Both the position numbers and the translations under genes were made by a program. Under the pieces are notes generated by a model, which ran no database searches, was not told the DNA's origin, and saw nothing but the letters and a program-made list of their open reading frames with translations. Below are positions 34,042 through 42,105 of a stretch of DNA of 64,000 nt, one piece after another. Source of the DNA: JBBRVP01 sp038246785 (GTDB taxonomy: Bacteria > Actinomycetota > Actinomycetes > Jiangellales > Jiangellaceae); NCBI GenBank assembly GCA_038246785.1, contig JBBRVP010000004.1:1-64000 (forward strand), given 5' to 3'. How positions within the stretch are numbered: the stretch's first letter is position 1; every line of letters starts with the position of its first letter.

Positions 34042-34695
34042 TCAGGATGCGCGCGACACCAGCAGGTCGAGATGCCCGCGGACGATGTCGGCGGCATCGC
34101 CGACGGTCACGTCACGGCCGAGCTCGGCCGACAGCGACGTGACTCCCGCGTCGGCGATGCCGCAGGGCACGATCCGGTCGAACCAGCGCAGGTCGCAGTC
34201 GGCGTTGAGCGCGAAGCCGTGCATCGTCACCCCGCTGGCCACCCGCACGCCGATCGCGGCCACCTTGCGTTCAGGACGGCGTGCGTCGGCAGGCACCCAC
34301 ACCCCGCTGCGGCCCGCGACGCGGCCTGCGGCGAGGCCGAGGCCGGCACAGGCGTCGATGAGCACCTGCTCGACGCGGCGGACGTAGGCCACCACGTCGA
34401 TCGGGTCGGGCAGCCGCAGGATGGGGTAGCCCACCAGCTGCCCCGGCCCGTGCCAGGTGATCTTGCCGCCGCGGTCGACCTTGACCACCGGCGCCCCGCC
34501 GGCGTCGACCGGATGCTCGTGCCGCGCGGTGCGCGCGCCCGCGGTGTAGGTCGGCTCGTGCTCGAGCAGCAGCACCGTGTCCGGCGCCTCGTCGGCCACG
34601 CGCGCGGCGTGCAGGCGGCGCTGCTCGGCCCACCCCTCCTCGTACGGCACCAGTCGCTCGCCCAGGCCGAACGGCAGGACGCGCGGCTGGTGCAC
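34042..34695 (-). CDS. lipB: Lipoyl(octanoyl) transferase
   Basis: LipB moves octanoate from acyl carrier protein to lipoyl domains. The 217-residue protein has the family signature GGKITWHGPGQLVGYPIL (77-94), catalytic K144 in RKVAAIGVR and C178 in PCGIADAGVTSL. GTG 34695 gives standard length; longer frames have no family sequence. It is upstream of lipA on the same strand but separated by the peptide cluster and LLM gene. Confidence 0.95.
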   Translation of the reverse strand: MHQPRVLPFGLGERLVPYEEGWAEQRRLHAARVADEAPDTVLLLEHEPTYTAGARTARHEHPVDAGGAPVVKVDRGGKITWHGPGQLVGYPILRLPDPIDVVAYVRRVEQVLIDACAGLGLAAGRVAGRSGVWVPADARRPERKVAAIGVRVASGVTMHGFALNADCDLRWFDRIVPCGIADAGVTSLSAELGRDVTVGDAADIVRGHLDLLVSRAS

Positions 34696-34736
34696 GCCGG
34701 CAGCGTACGCCGCGGGCTCACGGCCGTCCCCCCCAA

Positions 34737-34799
34737 GATCGAGTGGAACACCAGGCCGACACGCCCACCCGGAGTGTCGGCCTGGTGTCGCACTCGATC
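34737..34799. repeat. 26-bp-arm palindrome between divergent lipB and MMPL genes
   Basis: Arms 34737-34762 and 34774-34799 are inverted copies with 24 of 26 bases paired; the outer part is GATCGAGTG and the inner CACCAGGCCGACAC. The loop is 11 nt. Because lipB and the MMPL gene are divergent, no terminator is needed here. It may be a dispersed palindromic element, or a cruciform/operator affecting both promoters. Its ends (GATC) match those of the palindrome at 56087. Confidence 0.8.
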
Positions 34800-34904
34800 G
34801 TGAGCGGGCGCGCGAGTGGCGCCGATTTGCGCGCGGGCCCGCCGCCCGAGACGGTTGACTTCTGACCTCGACCCCGTCACAGCACGTCCAGGAGAGCCCG
34901 CGAG

Positions 34905-37289
34905 ATGAGCCACGTCCGGCACGGTGCCGAGCCGCCGCCCGCCGAGGCTGCCTCGGGCGAGCCCCCGGCCGGGCGCGCCGGGGACGCACCGCAGCACGCC
35001 GCGCTCGGCCGCCGCCGGCTGCGCTGGCTGCTGCCGGCGTTGCTGCTGGTGGTGTGGCTGGTGGTCGGATCAGTCGGCGGCTCGTATTCCGGCAAGCTCG
35101 GCGAGGTGCAGCGCAACGACGCCTCGTCGTTCCTGCCGCCCGACGCCGAGTCGACGGCGGTCAACGAGCTGCAGGCGAAGTTCAGCGACACCCAATCCCT
35201 TCCTGCGTTCCTCATCGCCGAGTCGGACACGGCGCTGAGCCCCCAGCAGCTCGCCGATCTGCGCGGGTTCGCCAAGGCGATCCCCGGGATCGAGGTGCCC
35301 GTCGCGGGCGCGCCCTCGGTCAAGGTCGGTGACTTCCTCGCGCCGGGACCGATCCCGGTGGTCCCGTCGCAGGACGGCAAGGCCGCCCTGGTGCTGGTCG
35401 GGTTCGACGCCGACGGGCTCGAGGCCACCCTGGCCGACGGGGAGAGCCCGCTGCAGCGGTCGGTCGAGGCCATCCGCGGCCAGGAGCGCCTGCTCGAGCA
35501 GGACGGGCTGCGCGTGTACGTGGCGGGGCCGGTCGGCCAGCTGGCAGACCTCGTCCAGGTGTTCGGCGGCATCGACGGTGTGCTGCTCGGGGTGGCGCTG
35601 ATCGCGGTACTCGTGATCCTGCTCGTGGTCTACCGCAGCCCGTTCACACCGTTCTTCGTCATCCTCGGCGCGGTTTTCGCCCTCGGGCTGGCGAGCCTGG
35701 TCGTCTACTTCCTCGCCAAGAACGACGTCATCAAGCTCGACGGTCAGGGCCAGGGCATCCTGTCGATCCTCGTCGTGGGCGCCGCGACCGACTACGCCCT
35801 GCTGCTCGTCGCGCGCTACAAGGAGGAGCTGCGCCGCCACGACGACCGCTACGACGCGATGCGCCTGGCCTGGCGGCGCACCGTGCCGCCCGTGCTGGCC
35901 TCCGGCTCGACCGTCATCCTCGGCCTGCTCTGCCTGCTGTTGGCCGACCTCGGGTCGATCCGCGGCCTCGGGCCGGTGGGCGCCGTGGGGATCGCCGCGG
36001 CCATGCTGTCGGCCCTGACGTTCCTGCCGGCACTGCTCGTGCTGCCCGGGCGCACCTCCTCAGGTGAGCACGGCCGCTGGATCTTCTGGCCGGGAGTGCC
36101 GCATGTCGGTACGGAAGGCCCGGAGACCAAGGGGATCTGGACCCGCGTAGCAGGGTTGGTCGGTGCCCACCCGCGGCGGACCTGGGTCATCACCGGGCTG
36201 GCCCTCCTCGCGCTGGCCGCCTTCCTGCCCACGTTCAAGGCGTCCGGAGTCAAGCAGTCCGACATTTTCCTCAACCCCGTGGAGTCGGTGACCGGCGGCG
36301 ACGCGCTGGCGCGGCACTTCCCGGCCGGCTCGGGCAGCCCGACGTACGTCATCGGGCCCGCTGACACGGCGACCCAGCTCGTCAAGGCCGTCAAGGACAC
36401 CGACGGCGTCGCTACCGTCGTCCCGACCACCGCCACCGGGGCTGGCGGCCAGCCGTCCCCCGACGCACAGCCGAAGGTGGTCGACGGGCTCGTCGAGCTC
36501 GAAGTGACCCTCGACGACCCGGCCGACTCGGTGGCCGCCGAGGACACAGTCACGCGCCTGCGCTCAGAGCTCGACGCCGTCAGCACCGACGCGCTCGTCG
36601 GCGGCACGACGGCGCAGAACCTCGACGTGCGCGACACGGCGGCTGCCGACCGAAACCGCATCATCCCGATCGTGCTCGTCGTGATCTTCGTGGTGCTGGC
36701 GATCCTGCTGCGCGCCCTGGTGACCCCGCTGCTCCTGCTGCTGGCCAACATCTTGTCCTTCGGCGCGACTCTGGGGGCTTCGGCACTCGCGTTCAACCAT
36801 CTCTTCGACTTTCCCGGCGGCGACCCGGGCATCCCGCTCTACGGCTTCGTCTTCCTCGTCGCGCTGGGCATCGACTACTCGATCTTCCTCATGACACGGG
36901 TTCGGGAGGAGTCGGTGCGGCGGGGCACCCGCCCGGGCATCCTCGCCGGGCTGTCGGTCACCGGCGGGGTCATCACCAGTGCCGGCGTCGTGCTGGCGGC
37001 GACGTTCTCCGCACTGAGCGTCCTGCCGATCCTGTTCTTGGCCCAGATCGCCTTCATCGTCGCGTTCGGCGTGCTCCTCGACACCCTCGTCGTGCGCTCG
37101 CTGCTGGTGCCGGCGCTGTCCTTCGACATCGGGCGGCGGATCTGGTGGCCCTCCGCGCTGGCGCGTCGGGAGGAGCCGGCGGAGTCCGAGCCCGCGATCC
37201 GGGCGCGGCAGCCGCAGCGCCGCGACCAGCAGCCGGCGCAGCCCGTGGAGGCACCTGCGGCAGCCGGCGACCAGATCGACCACGGGTGA
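34905..37289 (+). CDS. MMPL/RND-family membrane exporter
   Basis: The 794-residue protein is an MMPL-type transporter, a class that exports lipids or siderophore-like compounds using proton flow. It has a first membrane helix at about 41-58 and a large periplasmic loop (about 60-220). A first helix bundle contains GAATDYALLLVARYKEEL with the Asp-Tyr proton-relay motif. A second loop follows (about 445-580), then a second bundle with LGIDYSIFLMTRVREES, the matching Asp-Tyr. The C-terminal tail is Gln/Pro/Glu-rich. AGGAG lies upstream of ATG 34905. No regulator is adjacent. It is two genes away from the peptide cluster but divergent from it, so a role in peptide export is only a possibility. 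Confidence 0.93.
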   Translation: MSHVRHGAEPPPAEAASGEPPAGRAGDAPQHAALGRRRLRWLLPALLLVVWLVVGSVGGSYSGKLGEVQRNDASSFLPPDAESTAVNELQAKFSDTQSLPAFLIAESDTALSPQQLADLRGFAKAIPGIEVPVAGAPSVKVGDFLAPGPIPVVPSQDGKAALVLVGFDADGLEATLADGESPLQRSVEAIRGQERLLEQDGLRVYVAGPVGQLADLVQVFGGIDGVLLGVALIAVLVILLVVYRSPFTPFFVILGAVFALGLASLVVYFLAKNDVIKLDGQGQGILSILVVGAATDYALLLVARYKEELRRHDDRYDAMRLAWRRTVPPVLASGSTVILGLLCLLLADLGSIRGLGPVGAVGIAAAMLSALTFLPALLVLPGRTSSGEHGRWIFWPGVPHVGTEGPETKGIWTRVAGLVGAHPRRTWVITGLALLALAAFLPTFKASGVKQSDIFLNPVESVTGGDALARHFPAGSGSPTYVIGPADTATQLVKAVKDTDGVATVVPTTATGAGGQPSPDAQPKVVDGLVELEVTLDDPADSVAAEDTVTRLRSELDAVSTDALVGGTTAQNLDVRDTAAADRNRIIPIVLVVIFVVLAILLRALVTPLLLLLANILSFGATLGASALAFNHLFDFPGGDPGIPLYGFVFLVALGIDYSIFLMTRVREESVRRGTRPGILAGLSVTGGVITSAGVVLAATFSALSVLPILFLAQIAFIVAFGVLLDTLVVRSLLVPALSFDIGRRIWWPSALARREEPAESEPAIRARQPQRRDQQPAQPVEAPAAAGDQIDHG

Positions 37290-37384
37290 CGCGCGGCCGC
37301 GGTCGGAGTCTGTCCAGGCATGCGCCGTGTCACCTGCGGAGATGTCCGTCAGGCTCACGGCTGCGCCGCCGGGCCGAACCAGGG

Positions 37385-37600
37385 CCTCGAACACCCCCTC
37401 GGCGAAGGCCCTTCCTGACCGGCGGCATCGGTGAGGCACTGGCGCGGGCACGCGCGGCCGCCGGCGACGTCGACGTCGCGATCGGCGGCGGGGCGAGCAC
37501 CGTGGCGCAGTTCCTCGCGGCCGACCTGCTCGACGAGCTGCAGCTGCACATCGTCCCGGTGGTCCTCGGCGCCGGGGGAGGCGACGCAGACCACAGACGC
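37385..37600 (+). pseudogene. RibD_C/dihydrofolate-reductase-like remnant
   Basis: Within a longer open frame the stretch FLTGGIGEALARARAAAG, then DVAIGGGASTVAQFLAADLL and DELQLHIVPVVLGAG, matches the C-terminal part of the RibD_C (bacterial bifunctional deaminase-reductase) family. The N-terminal NADPH-binding half is missing, and after VLGAG the sequence turns into unrelated Arg/His-rich residues. It is a fragment, not a functional reductase. The surrounding 37290-37720 holds nothing else that I can recognise. Confidence 0.6.
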
Positions 37601-37720
37601 CGAACACGCTCACGAGTCGGCCACAGTCGCGCCGGGACCGGACACCATGCGAAGCAGCGCCGCCGAAGCGACCCGGGCGACCTGTGCCGCCGTGCGGCTA
37701 CGGTCCTCGGAACCGTCAGG

Positions 37721-37966
37721 GTGATCGCGGCCTACCCGACGACGGTTCGCGAGGTCCGCGAGCGTCGTGGGGGACCCTGGCCCGGTCACTCCCCGGCCGA
37801 AGAGCCCTGGGCGCGGCTGGCTGCCGACAGCCCCGCTGCCTGGTGCACGATGCGTACCGGCAAGGGGTACGTGGTCGCCGCGGCCGGGCCGGACGGAAGC
37901 CTCCTCACGTTCATGCATTCGAACGGGCCCTTGGGGACCGACGAGGGCGGCCCGAAGATCCCGTAG
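37721..37966 (+). CDS. Small hypothetical protein
   Basis: An 81-residue frame from GTG 37721 reads IAAYPTTVREVRERRG at the start and contains PWARLAADSPAAWCTMRTG and GYVVAAAGPDGSLLTFM. The second half looks like a compact beta-rich domain with regular coding character and one Cys. A TACGGT -10-like box 17 nt upstream could support a nearly leaderless transcript. There is no strong ribosome site. It could be the surviving end of a larger lost gene, as it adjoins the RibD_C remnant. Confidence 0.4.
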   Translation: MIAAYPTTVREVRERRGGPWPGHSPAEEPWARLAADSPAAWCTMRTGKGYVVAAAGPDGSLLTFMHSNGPLGTDEGGPKIP

Positions 37967-38003
37967 AACAGGCGCGTGACACCGACGTGAGCGGGGCCGC
38001 GGT

Positions 38004-39272
38004 CTAGCGACCCCTGCGCAGCTCGGCGAGCACCTCGTCGGCGGCACGGCGCCCGCTGACCAAGGCGCCCTGCACCGAGGGTGTGTCGCGGTGGTCGCCG
38101 CACACGAACAGCCCGTCGCGCAACCGCACCGGCTTGCGGACGTCGAGCGGCGGCAGGGCCGCCGGGAGGGCGTACGGGATCGGGTACGTGGCCACGTGCG
38201 TCCATCCGCGGGTGTCGACGCCGTAGAGGACCTGCAGGTGCGCCCGGGCCGCCAGCTCGGCCGCCTGGCCGGGGTGCACCCCGAGCGCGGAGGAGGACAC
38301 CAGCACCCGGCCACCGTCGGCATAGCCGGGCACTGCCGCGGTCAGTACCGCGGAGTTGACCAGCGGCCCCCGGTGCTGGCCGTCGACGACGATCGCCGCC
38401 GTGCCGCCGAGCAGGTCGTGCGGCCCGGCGCCCTCGGCGAGGTGGTACCACGTGGTCACCGGGCGGCCGAGCGGCACATCGAGTCCGGGCAGCAGGTGGC
38501 CGGCCGCGGGCGGGTCGGTCGCCACCAGTACAGCGCGCGCACGAACGTCGCCGCGCGAGGTGACCGCGCCGCTGGAGGACACCGCGTCGACGCGGGTGGC
38601 GAGCCGGACCGCGCCGGGCGGCAGACGTGCGGCCACGAGTTCGGGGAGGGCCTGCATGCCGGCGGCGGGCAGCCCGGGCTGGCCGCGGACGAACGAGCGC
38701 ACGACGAGGTCGAGAAAGCGCCGGCTGGTGGCCAGGTCGGGCTCGAGGAAGACCCCGGACAGGAACGGCCGCAGCACCGCGTTCACGAGGGCGGGCGGTA
38801 TGTGGTGGGTGGCCAGCGCCTCGGCGGCGCTGCTGTCCGGGTCGGACAGCAGCCGGGAGACCGGAGCGCCCGCCGCCGCCATGGCGTACAGGCCGAGCCG
38901 GGACTTGCCGGTGGGCGAGCCGATCGGAGCGAGGGCCGAGCGCAGGGCGAGCCGCGGGTGCCGCCGCGGGTCGGCGAGAGTCCACCGTCGGCTGCCCATG
39001 GCGACGACGAGCCCGGCCAGGAAAGGGCGCAGGTCCAGGGCCGTGACGTCGAGCACCCGGCGCAGCGCCGGGTAGCCCGGGTTGAGCACCTGGAAGCCGC
39101 GATCGAGGCGCAGCCCGTCGACGACGTCGGTGCGGACCCGCCCGCCGACCGCGTCGGACGCGTCGAGCACGAGCACCTCGACCCCTGCGGCGGCCAGCCG
39201 CTGGGCCGCGGCCAGCCCGGCCAGCCCGGCGCCCACGACGACCACGTCGACGCGGTCGGGGAGGTCGCTCAC
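38004..39272 (-). CDS. FAD-dependent amine oxidase/phytoene-desaturase-like oxidoreductase
   Basis: The 422-residue protein starts with a dinucleotide-binding fold VVVVGAGLAGLAAAQRLAA followed by LDASDAVGGRVRTD (the GG doublet motif), and ends with DGLFVCGDHRDTPSVQGALV, the C-terminal FAD motif. This places it in the NAD(P)/FAD-dependent flavin amine oxidase superfamily, which includes protoporphyrinogen oxidase and carotenoid desaturases. No carotenoid or haem genes are next to it. GTG 39272; divergent from the kinase gene. Substrate unknown. Confidence 0.88.
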   Translation of the reverse strand: MSDLPDRVDVVVVGAGLAGLAAAQRLAAAGVEVLVLDASDAVGGRVRTDVVDGLRLDRGFQVLNPGYPALRRVLDVTALDLRPFLAGLVVAMGSRRWTLADPRRHPRLALRSALAPIGSPTGKSRLGLYAMAAAGAPVSRLLSDPDSSAAEALATHHIPPALVNAVLRPFLSGVFLEPDLATSRRFLDLVVRSFVRGQPGLPAAGMQALPELVAARLPPGAVRLATRVDAVSSSGAVTSRGDVRARAVLVATDPPAAGHLLPGLDVPLGRPVTTWYHLAEGAGPHDLLGGTAAIVVDGQHRGPLVNSAVLTAAVPGYADGGRVLVSSSALGVHPGQAAELAARAHLQVLYGVDTRGWTHVATYPIPYALPAALPPLDVRKPVRLRDGLFVCGDHRDTPSVQGALVSGRRAADEVLAELRRGR

Positions 39273-39390
39273 CGCCGCACCGTACCCACGCCACCACCGG
39301 GCCGCGCGGGCGACCGGGCAGCGCGGCGGATCTCCCCAGGCACGGTCATCGGGCCCGCGGGCAGGCCGCCCGGCCTGCGACCATAGCCGG

Positions 39391-41085
39391 ATGGTCGACC
39401 CTCTCCGGCTGCCCGGCTACGCCGTGGAGCGCCTGGCCGGCTCGGGTGGCTCCGGGGACGTCTGGGTCGCCCGCGAGGAGGCCACCGGACGCCACGTGGC
39501 GCTCAAGCGGCTGCGCGACGCCGGAGAGCAGCAGCGGTCGGACCTGCGCCGAGAAGCCGCGCTGCTCTCGGCTGTGTCGCACCCGCACGTGCTGCCGCTG
39601 CGCTCGGTCATCGACACCCCCACCGACGTCGTCCTCGTCCTCGACCTCGCCGAGGGTGGCAGCCTGCGCGAGCTGGTCGACCGGCGGGGCCGGCTGTCCG
39701 CCGGGGAGGTGGTCACCGCAACCGCCCCGATCGCACAGGCGCTGGCCGAGGTCCACCGGGCCGGCCTGGTCCACGGCGACATCTCGCCCGGCAACATCCT
39801 GTTCACCGGCGACGGTCGCCCGCTGTTGGGCGACCTCGGCGTCGCCCGCATCGCCGGAGTCCGGCCCGACGCCGTATCGGCGACCGCCGCGTACGCCGCC
39901 CCGGAGGTACTTGCGGGAGCGCCGCCCACCCCTGCCGCCGATGTCTACGGCCTGGCCTCCGTCGCGCTGGCCGCCCTCACCGGTGCCATGCCGACGATGT
40001 GGGACGACAGCGCCGCCGACACGCTGACCGTGCTCCCGGCGGCCAGCCTCGACCTGCTGGACCGGGCGCTGGCGAGCCGCCCGGCACGCCGGCCCGACGC
40101 CGCCGCGCTGGCCGACGGCCTGTTCGGGCTGGCCACTCCGGTGCCGGTGCGGCTCGCCCCGGCGCCGGAGCCGCCGCCGGCGGGTGCCGACCTGGACGCC
40201 GCACCGGCGCAGGCCGCGGCATCCCCGGTCGGCGAGGTCGCCGCGGAGGTCACCCATGCGGTGCGTCCGCGCGACGTCGCCGCTGCCGCGGCCTCCCCAG
40301 CCGCGGGGCCGGGCCCGACGGCGCTGACGTCGACTCCGGCCTCGGCTCCGCGGGAGAGCCCGCCCTCCCCACCGGCGGCCCGGGAGCCCCGTCGCGCCGT
40401 CCCCGCCGCCCCGGAGGCGACGGCGGCGCGCACCCATCGGGTGCGGCCCCGGCACGCCGAGGCTCACGGGGTCCCGCAGACCGCACCGCCGCGTGGCTGG
40501 CAGCATCGGCTGGGCGGGCGCGGTCGGCTGCTCGCCCTCGGCGCCGGTGCTCTGGTGGCGGTGGCCGCCCTGGTCGTGGCCGTGCTGAGCGTCGTCGACC
40601 GTGGGCCGAGCGCACCGGCGGCGGCCGGCGGCAGGGTCTCCGCGTCTGCGGTCACGGGTGCGCCGTGCTCGGACCCCTCGGCCGAGGCAAGACCGACCGC
40701 GCTGCCGGACAACCTCTCCGCAGTCGACTGGCCAGGCATCGTCACCCAGCTGTACGGGCGGCGCAGCGAGGCGTTCGCGGAGGCCGATCCCGCTCTGCTC
40801 TGCGGGGTCTTCGCGCCGGGCGCGACCGGCCTGGCGAAGGACCTGGACAAGATCGAGCAATACCGCTCCAAGGGACTGCACGCCGAGGGGCTGTCGTGGA
40901 AGGTGATCGACGCGGAGGCCAACGGCCGCGACGGCGACGCGGTCGTCGTGGAGGTGACCGACCGGCTGGGGCCCTACGCCGTCAGCAAGGCCGACGGCGA
41001 GGTGGTGGCGCGGCCCGAGGGGCTCGAATCGCGCACCTGGCGGGCCGCGCTGGTCCGGCTCGACGACGGCTGGCGCTTCCGCTGA
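39391..41085 (+). CDS. Membrane Ser/Thr protein kinase with extracytoplasmic NTF2-like domain
   Basis: The 564-residue protein has an N-terminal kinase domain: glycine loop AGSGGSGDVW, K39 in VALKRL, catalytic loop VHGDISPGN (HGD in place of HRD, about 128-136) and DLGVAR in place of DFG. A Pro/Ala/Thr-rich linker holds two THxVRPR(H/D) repeats. One membrane helix (about 381-403) follows, then an outside domain of about 145 residues resembling NTF2/SnoaL folds, with WPGIVTQLYGRRSEAFAEAD. Actinobacterial PknB-like kinases sense envelope signals this way. ATG 39391 is the start of homology. Confidence 0.9.
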   Translation: MVDPLRLPGYAVERLAGSGGSGDVWVAREEATGRHVALKRLRDAGEQQRSDLRREAALLSAVSHPHVLPLRSVIDTPTDVVLVLDLAEGGSLRELVDRRGRLSAGEVVTATAPIAQALAEVHRAGLVHGDISPGNILFTGDGRPLLGDLGVARIAGVRPDAVSATAAYAAPEVLAGAPPTPAADVYGLASVALAALTGAMPTMWDDSAADTLTVLPAASLDLLDRALASRPARRPDAAALADGLFGLATPVPVRLAPAPEPPPAGADLDAAPAQAAASPVGEVAAEVTHAVRPRDVAAAAASPAAGPGPTALTSTPASAPRESPPSPPAAREPRRAVPAAPEATAARTHRVRPRHAEAHGVPQTAPPRGWQHRLGGRGRLLALGAGALVAVAALVVAVLSVVDRGPSAPAAAGGRVSASAVTGAPCSDPSAEARPTALPDNLSAVDWPGIVTQLYGRRSEAFAEADPALLCGVFAPGATGLAKDLDKIEQYRSKGLHAEGLSWKVIDAEANGRDGDAVVVEVTDRLGPYAVSKADGEVVARPEGLESRTWRAALVRLDDGWRFR

Positions 41086-41090
41086 CGCGG

Positions 41091-41987
41091 TCAGTCCAGC
41101 GCCGCGGCCACGACGGCGGCCGCGTCGACGTGCGCGAAACGGAAGCCGGCGCCGACCAGGCGCTGCGGCGACACGGCGAAGCTGGCGACCACGTCGTCGG
41201 CGAACTCGCCGATGACCAGGCGTACGCCGAAGCGCGGCACCGGCAGCAGCGTCGGGCGCCCTACCGCCTTCCCGAGCAGCCTGGTGAACTCGCCGTTGGT
41301 CGTCGGCTGCGGTGCGGAGACGTTGTACGGCCCCACGGTCGCTTCGGTCGTCAGCAGGAAGCAGATGGACCGGACGACGTCGTCGAGCGACACGACACTC
41401 CACACCGAGCCGCCGCCGGCGATCGGGCCGAGCACGCCGCACTTGGCAAGCGGGAGCAGCCGGCGACCCAGCGTGCCACCCGAGCGGTCCATCACCAGTG
41501 ACATCCGGGGGGTCACCACCCGGACACCCGCGTCCGCGGCCGGAACCAGCGCGGCCTCCTTGTCACGGATGATCCGAGCCGCGAAGTCCTCGCCGGGCGG
41601 CGAGTCCTCGGTCAGCAGCCGTCCGCCGGTGTCGTTGCCGTAGTAGCCCATCGCGCCGACCGAGATCAGCACCCGCGGTCGCGGGTCCATGGCCGCGACC
41701 GCCTGGGCCACGGTTCGCGCCGAATCGACGTGGCTGTCGCGCAGCTCGCGCTTGTACGCCTCGGTCCAGCGCTTGTCGCCGATGCCGGCGCCGGCCAGGT
41801 TGACCACCGCGTCGACGCCGGCGAGGTCCGCCGGGTGGAGCAGTCCGTGCGCGGGATCCCAGCGCAGCTCGTCCGGCCGGGTGGCGGCGCGGCGGACGAG
41901 GCGGAGCACGTCGTGCCCGTCCGCGCGCAGGGCGGCGACGAGCGGAGTCCCGACGAACCCGCTGGCACCGGAAACGGCAACCTTCAC
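41091..41987 (-). CDS. TIGR01777 family NAD-dependent epimerase/oxidoreductase
   Basis: The 298-residue extended SDR protein begins MKVAVSGASGFVGTPLVAAL (Rossmann GxxGxxG). It contains VNLAGAGIGDKRWTEAYKREL, VLISVGAMGYYG (S...YYG active-site region) and a C-terminal LGFRFAHVDAAAVVAAAL-like domain typical of TIGR01777 (YfcH/SulA-like). GTG 41987. In actinobacteria it habitually lies beside lipB and sucB, as here. Its reaction is not established. Confidence 0.9.
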   Translation of the reverse strand: MKVAVSGASGFVGTPLVAALRADGHDVLRLVRRAATRPDELRWDPAHGLLHPADLAGVDAVVNLAGAGIGDKRWTEAYKRELRDSHVDSARTVAQAVAAMDPRPRVLISVGAMGYYGNDTGGRLLTEDSPPGEDFAARIIRDKEAALVPAADAGVRVVTPRMSLVMDRSGGTLGRRLLPLAKCGVLGPIAGGGSVWSVVSLDDVVRSICFLLTTEATVGPYNVSAPQPTTNGEFTRLLGKAVGRPTLLPVPRFGVRLVIGEFADDVVASFAVSPQRLVGAGFRFAHVDAAAVVAAALD

Positions 41988-42011
41988 GCCCCCATCTTGG
42001 CCACCGCGACC

Positions 42012-42029
42012 CCCCGAGGCACCTCGGGG
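42012..42029. terminator. Short GC hairpin between sucB and the TIGR01777 gene
   Basis: CCCCGAGG (42012-42019) pairs with CCTCGGGG (42022-42029) around a 2-nt gap, in effect a near-continuous palindrome. It follows the stronger sucB stem-loop and precedes the TIGR01777 start, so it may be part of the same termination region or an operator. Confidence 0.35.
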
Positions 42030-42064
42030 TCGACTGTGCGGCCGCGGGCGGCCCGTCCGCGTAC

Positions 42065-42094
42065 CCTCGACCGTCCCAGCGCGGACGGTCGAGG
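42065..42094 (-). terminator. Stem-loop terminator after sucB
   Basis: A perfect 12-bp stem, CCTCGACCGTCC (42065-42076) with GGACGGTCGAGG (42083-42094), and a 6-nt loop, starting 11 nt after the sucB stop on the minus strand. Confidence 0.7.
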
Positions 42095-42105
42095 AGCGCG
42101 CGGCG

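Noticed and set aside
34905..37289. MMPL exporter as dedicated transporter of the peptide cluster
   Set aside because: It is divergent, beyond lipB, and MMPL proteins mostly move lipids; proximity alone is not support.
40240..40460. Repeats in the kinase linker (THAVRPRD / THRVRPRH) as a functional repeat array
   Set aside because: Only two copies in a low-complexity Pro/Ala linker; probably no more than chance duplication.
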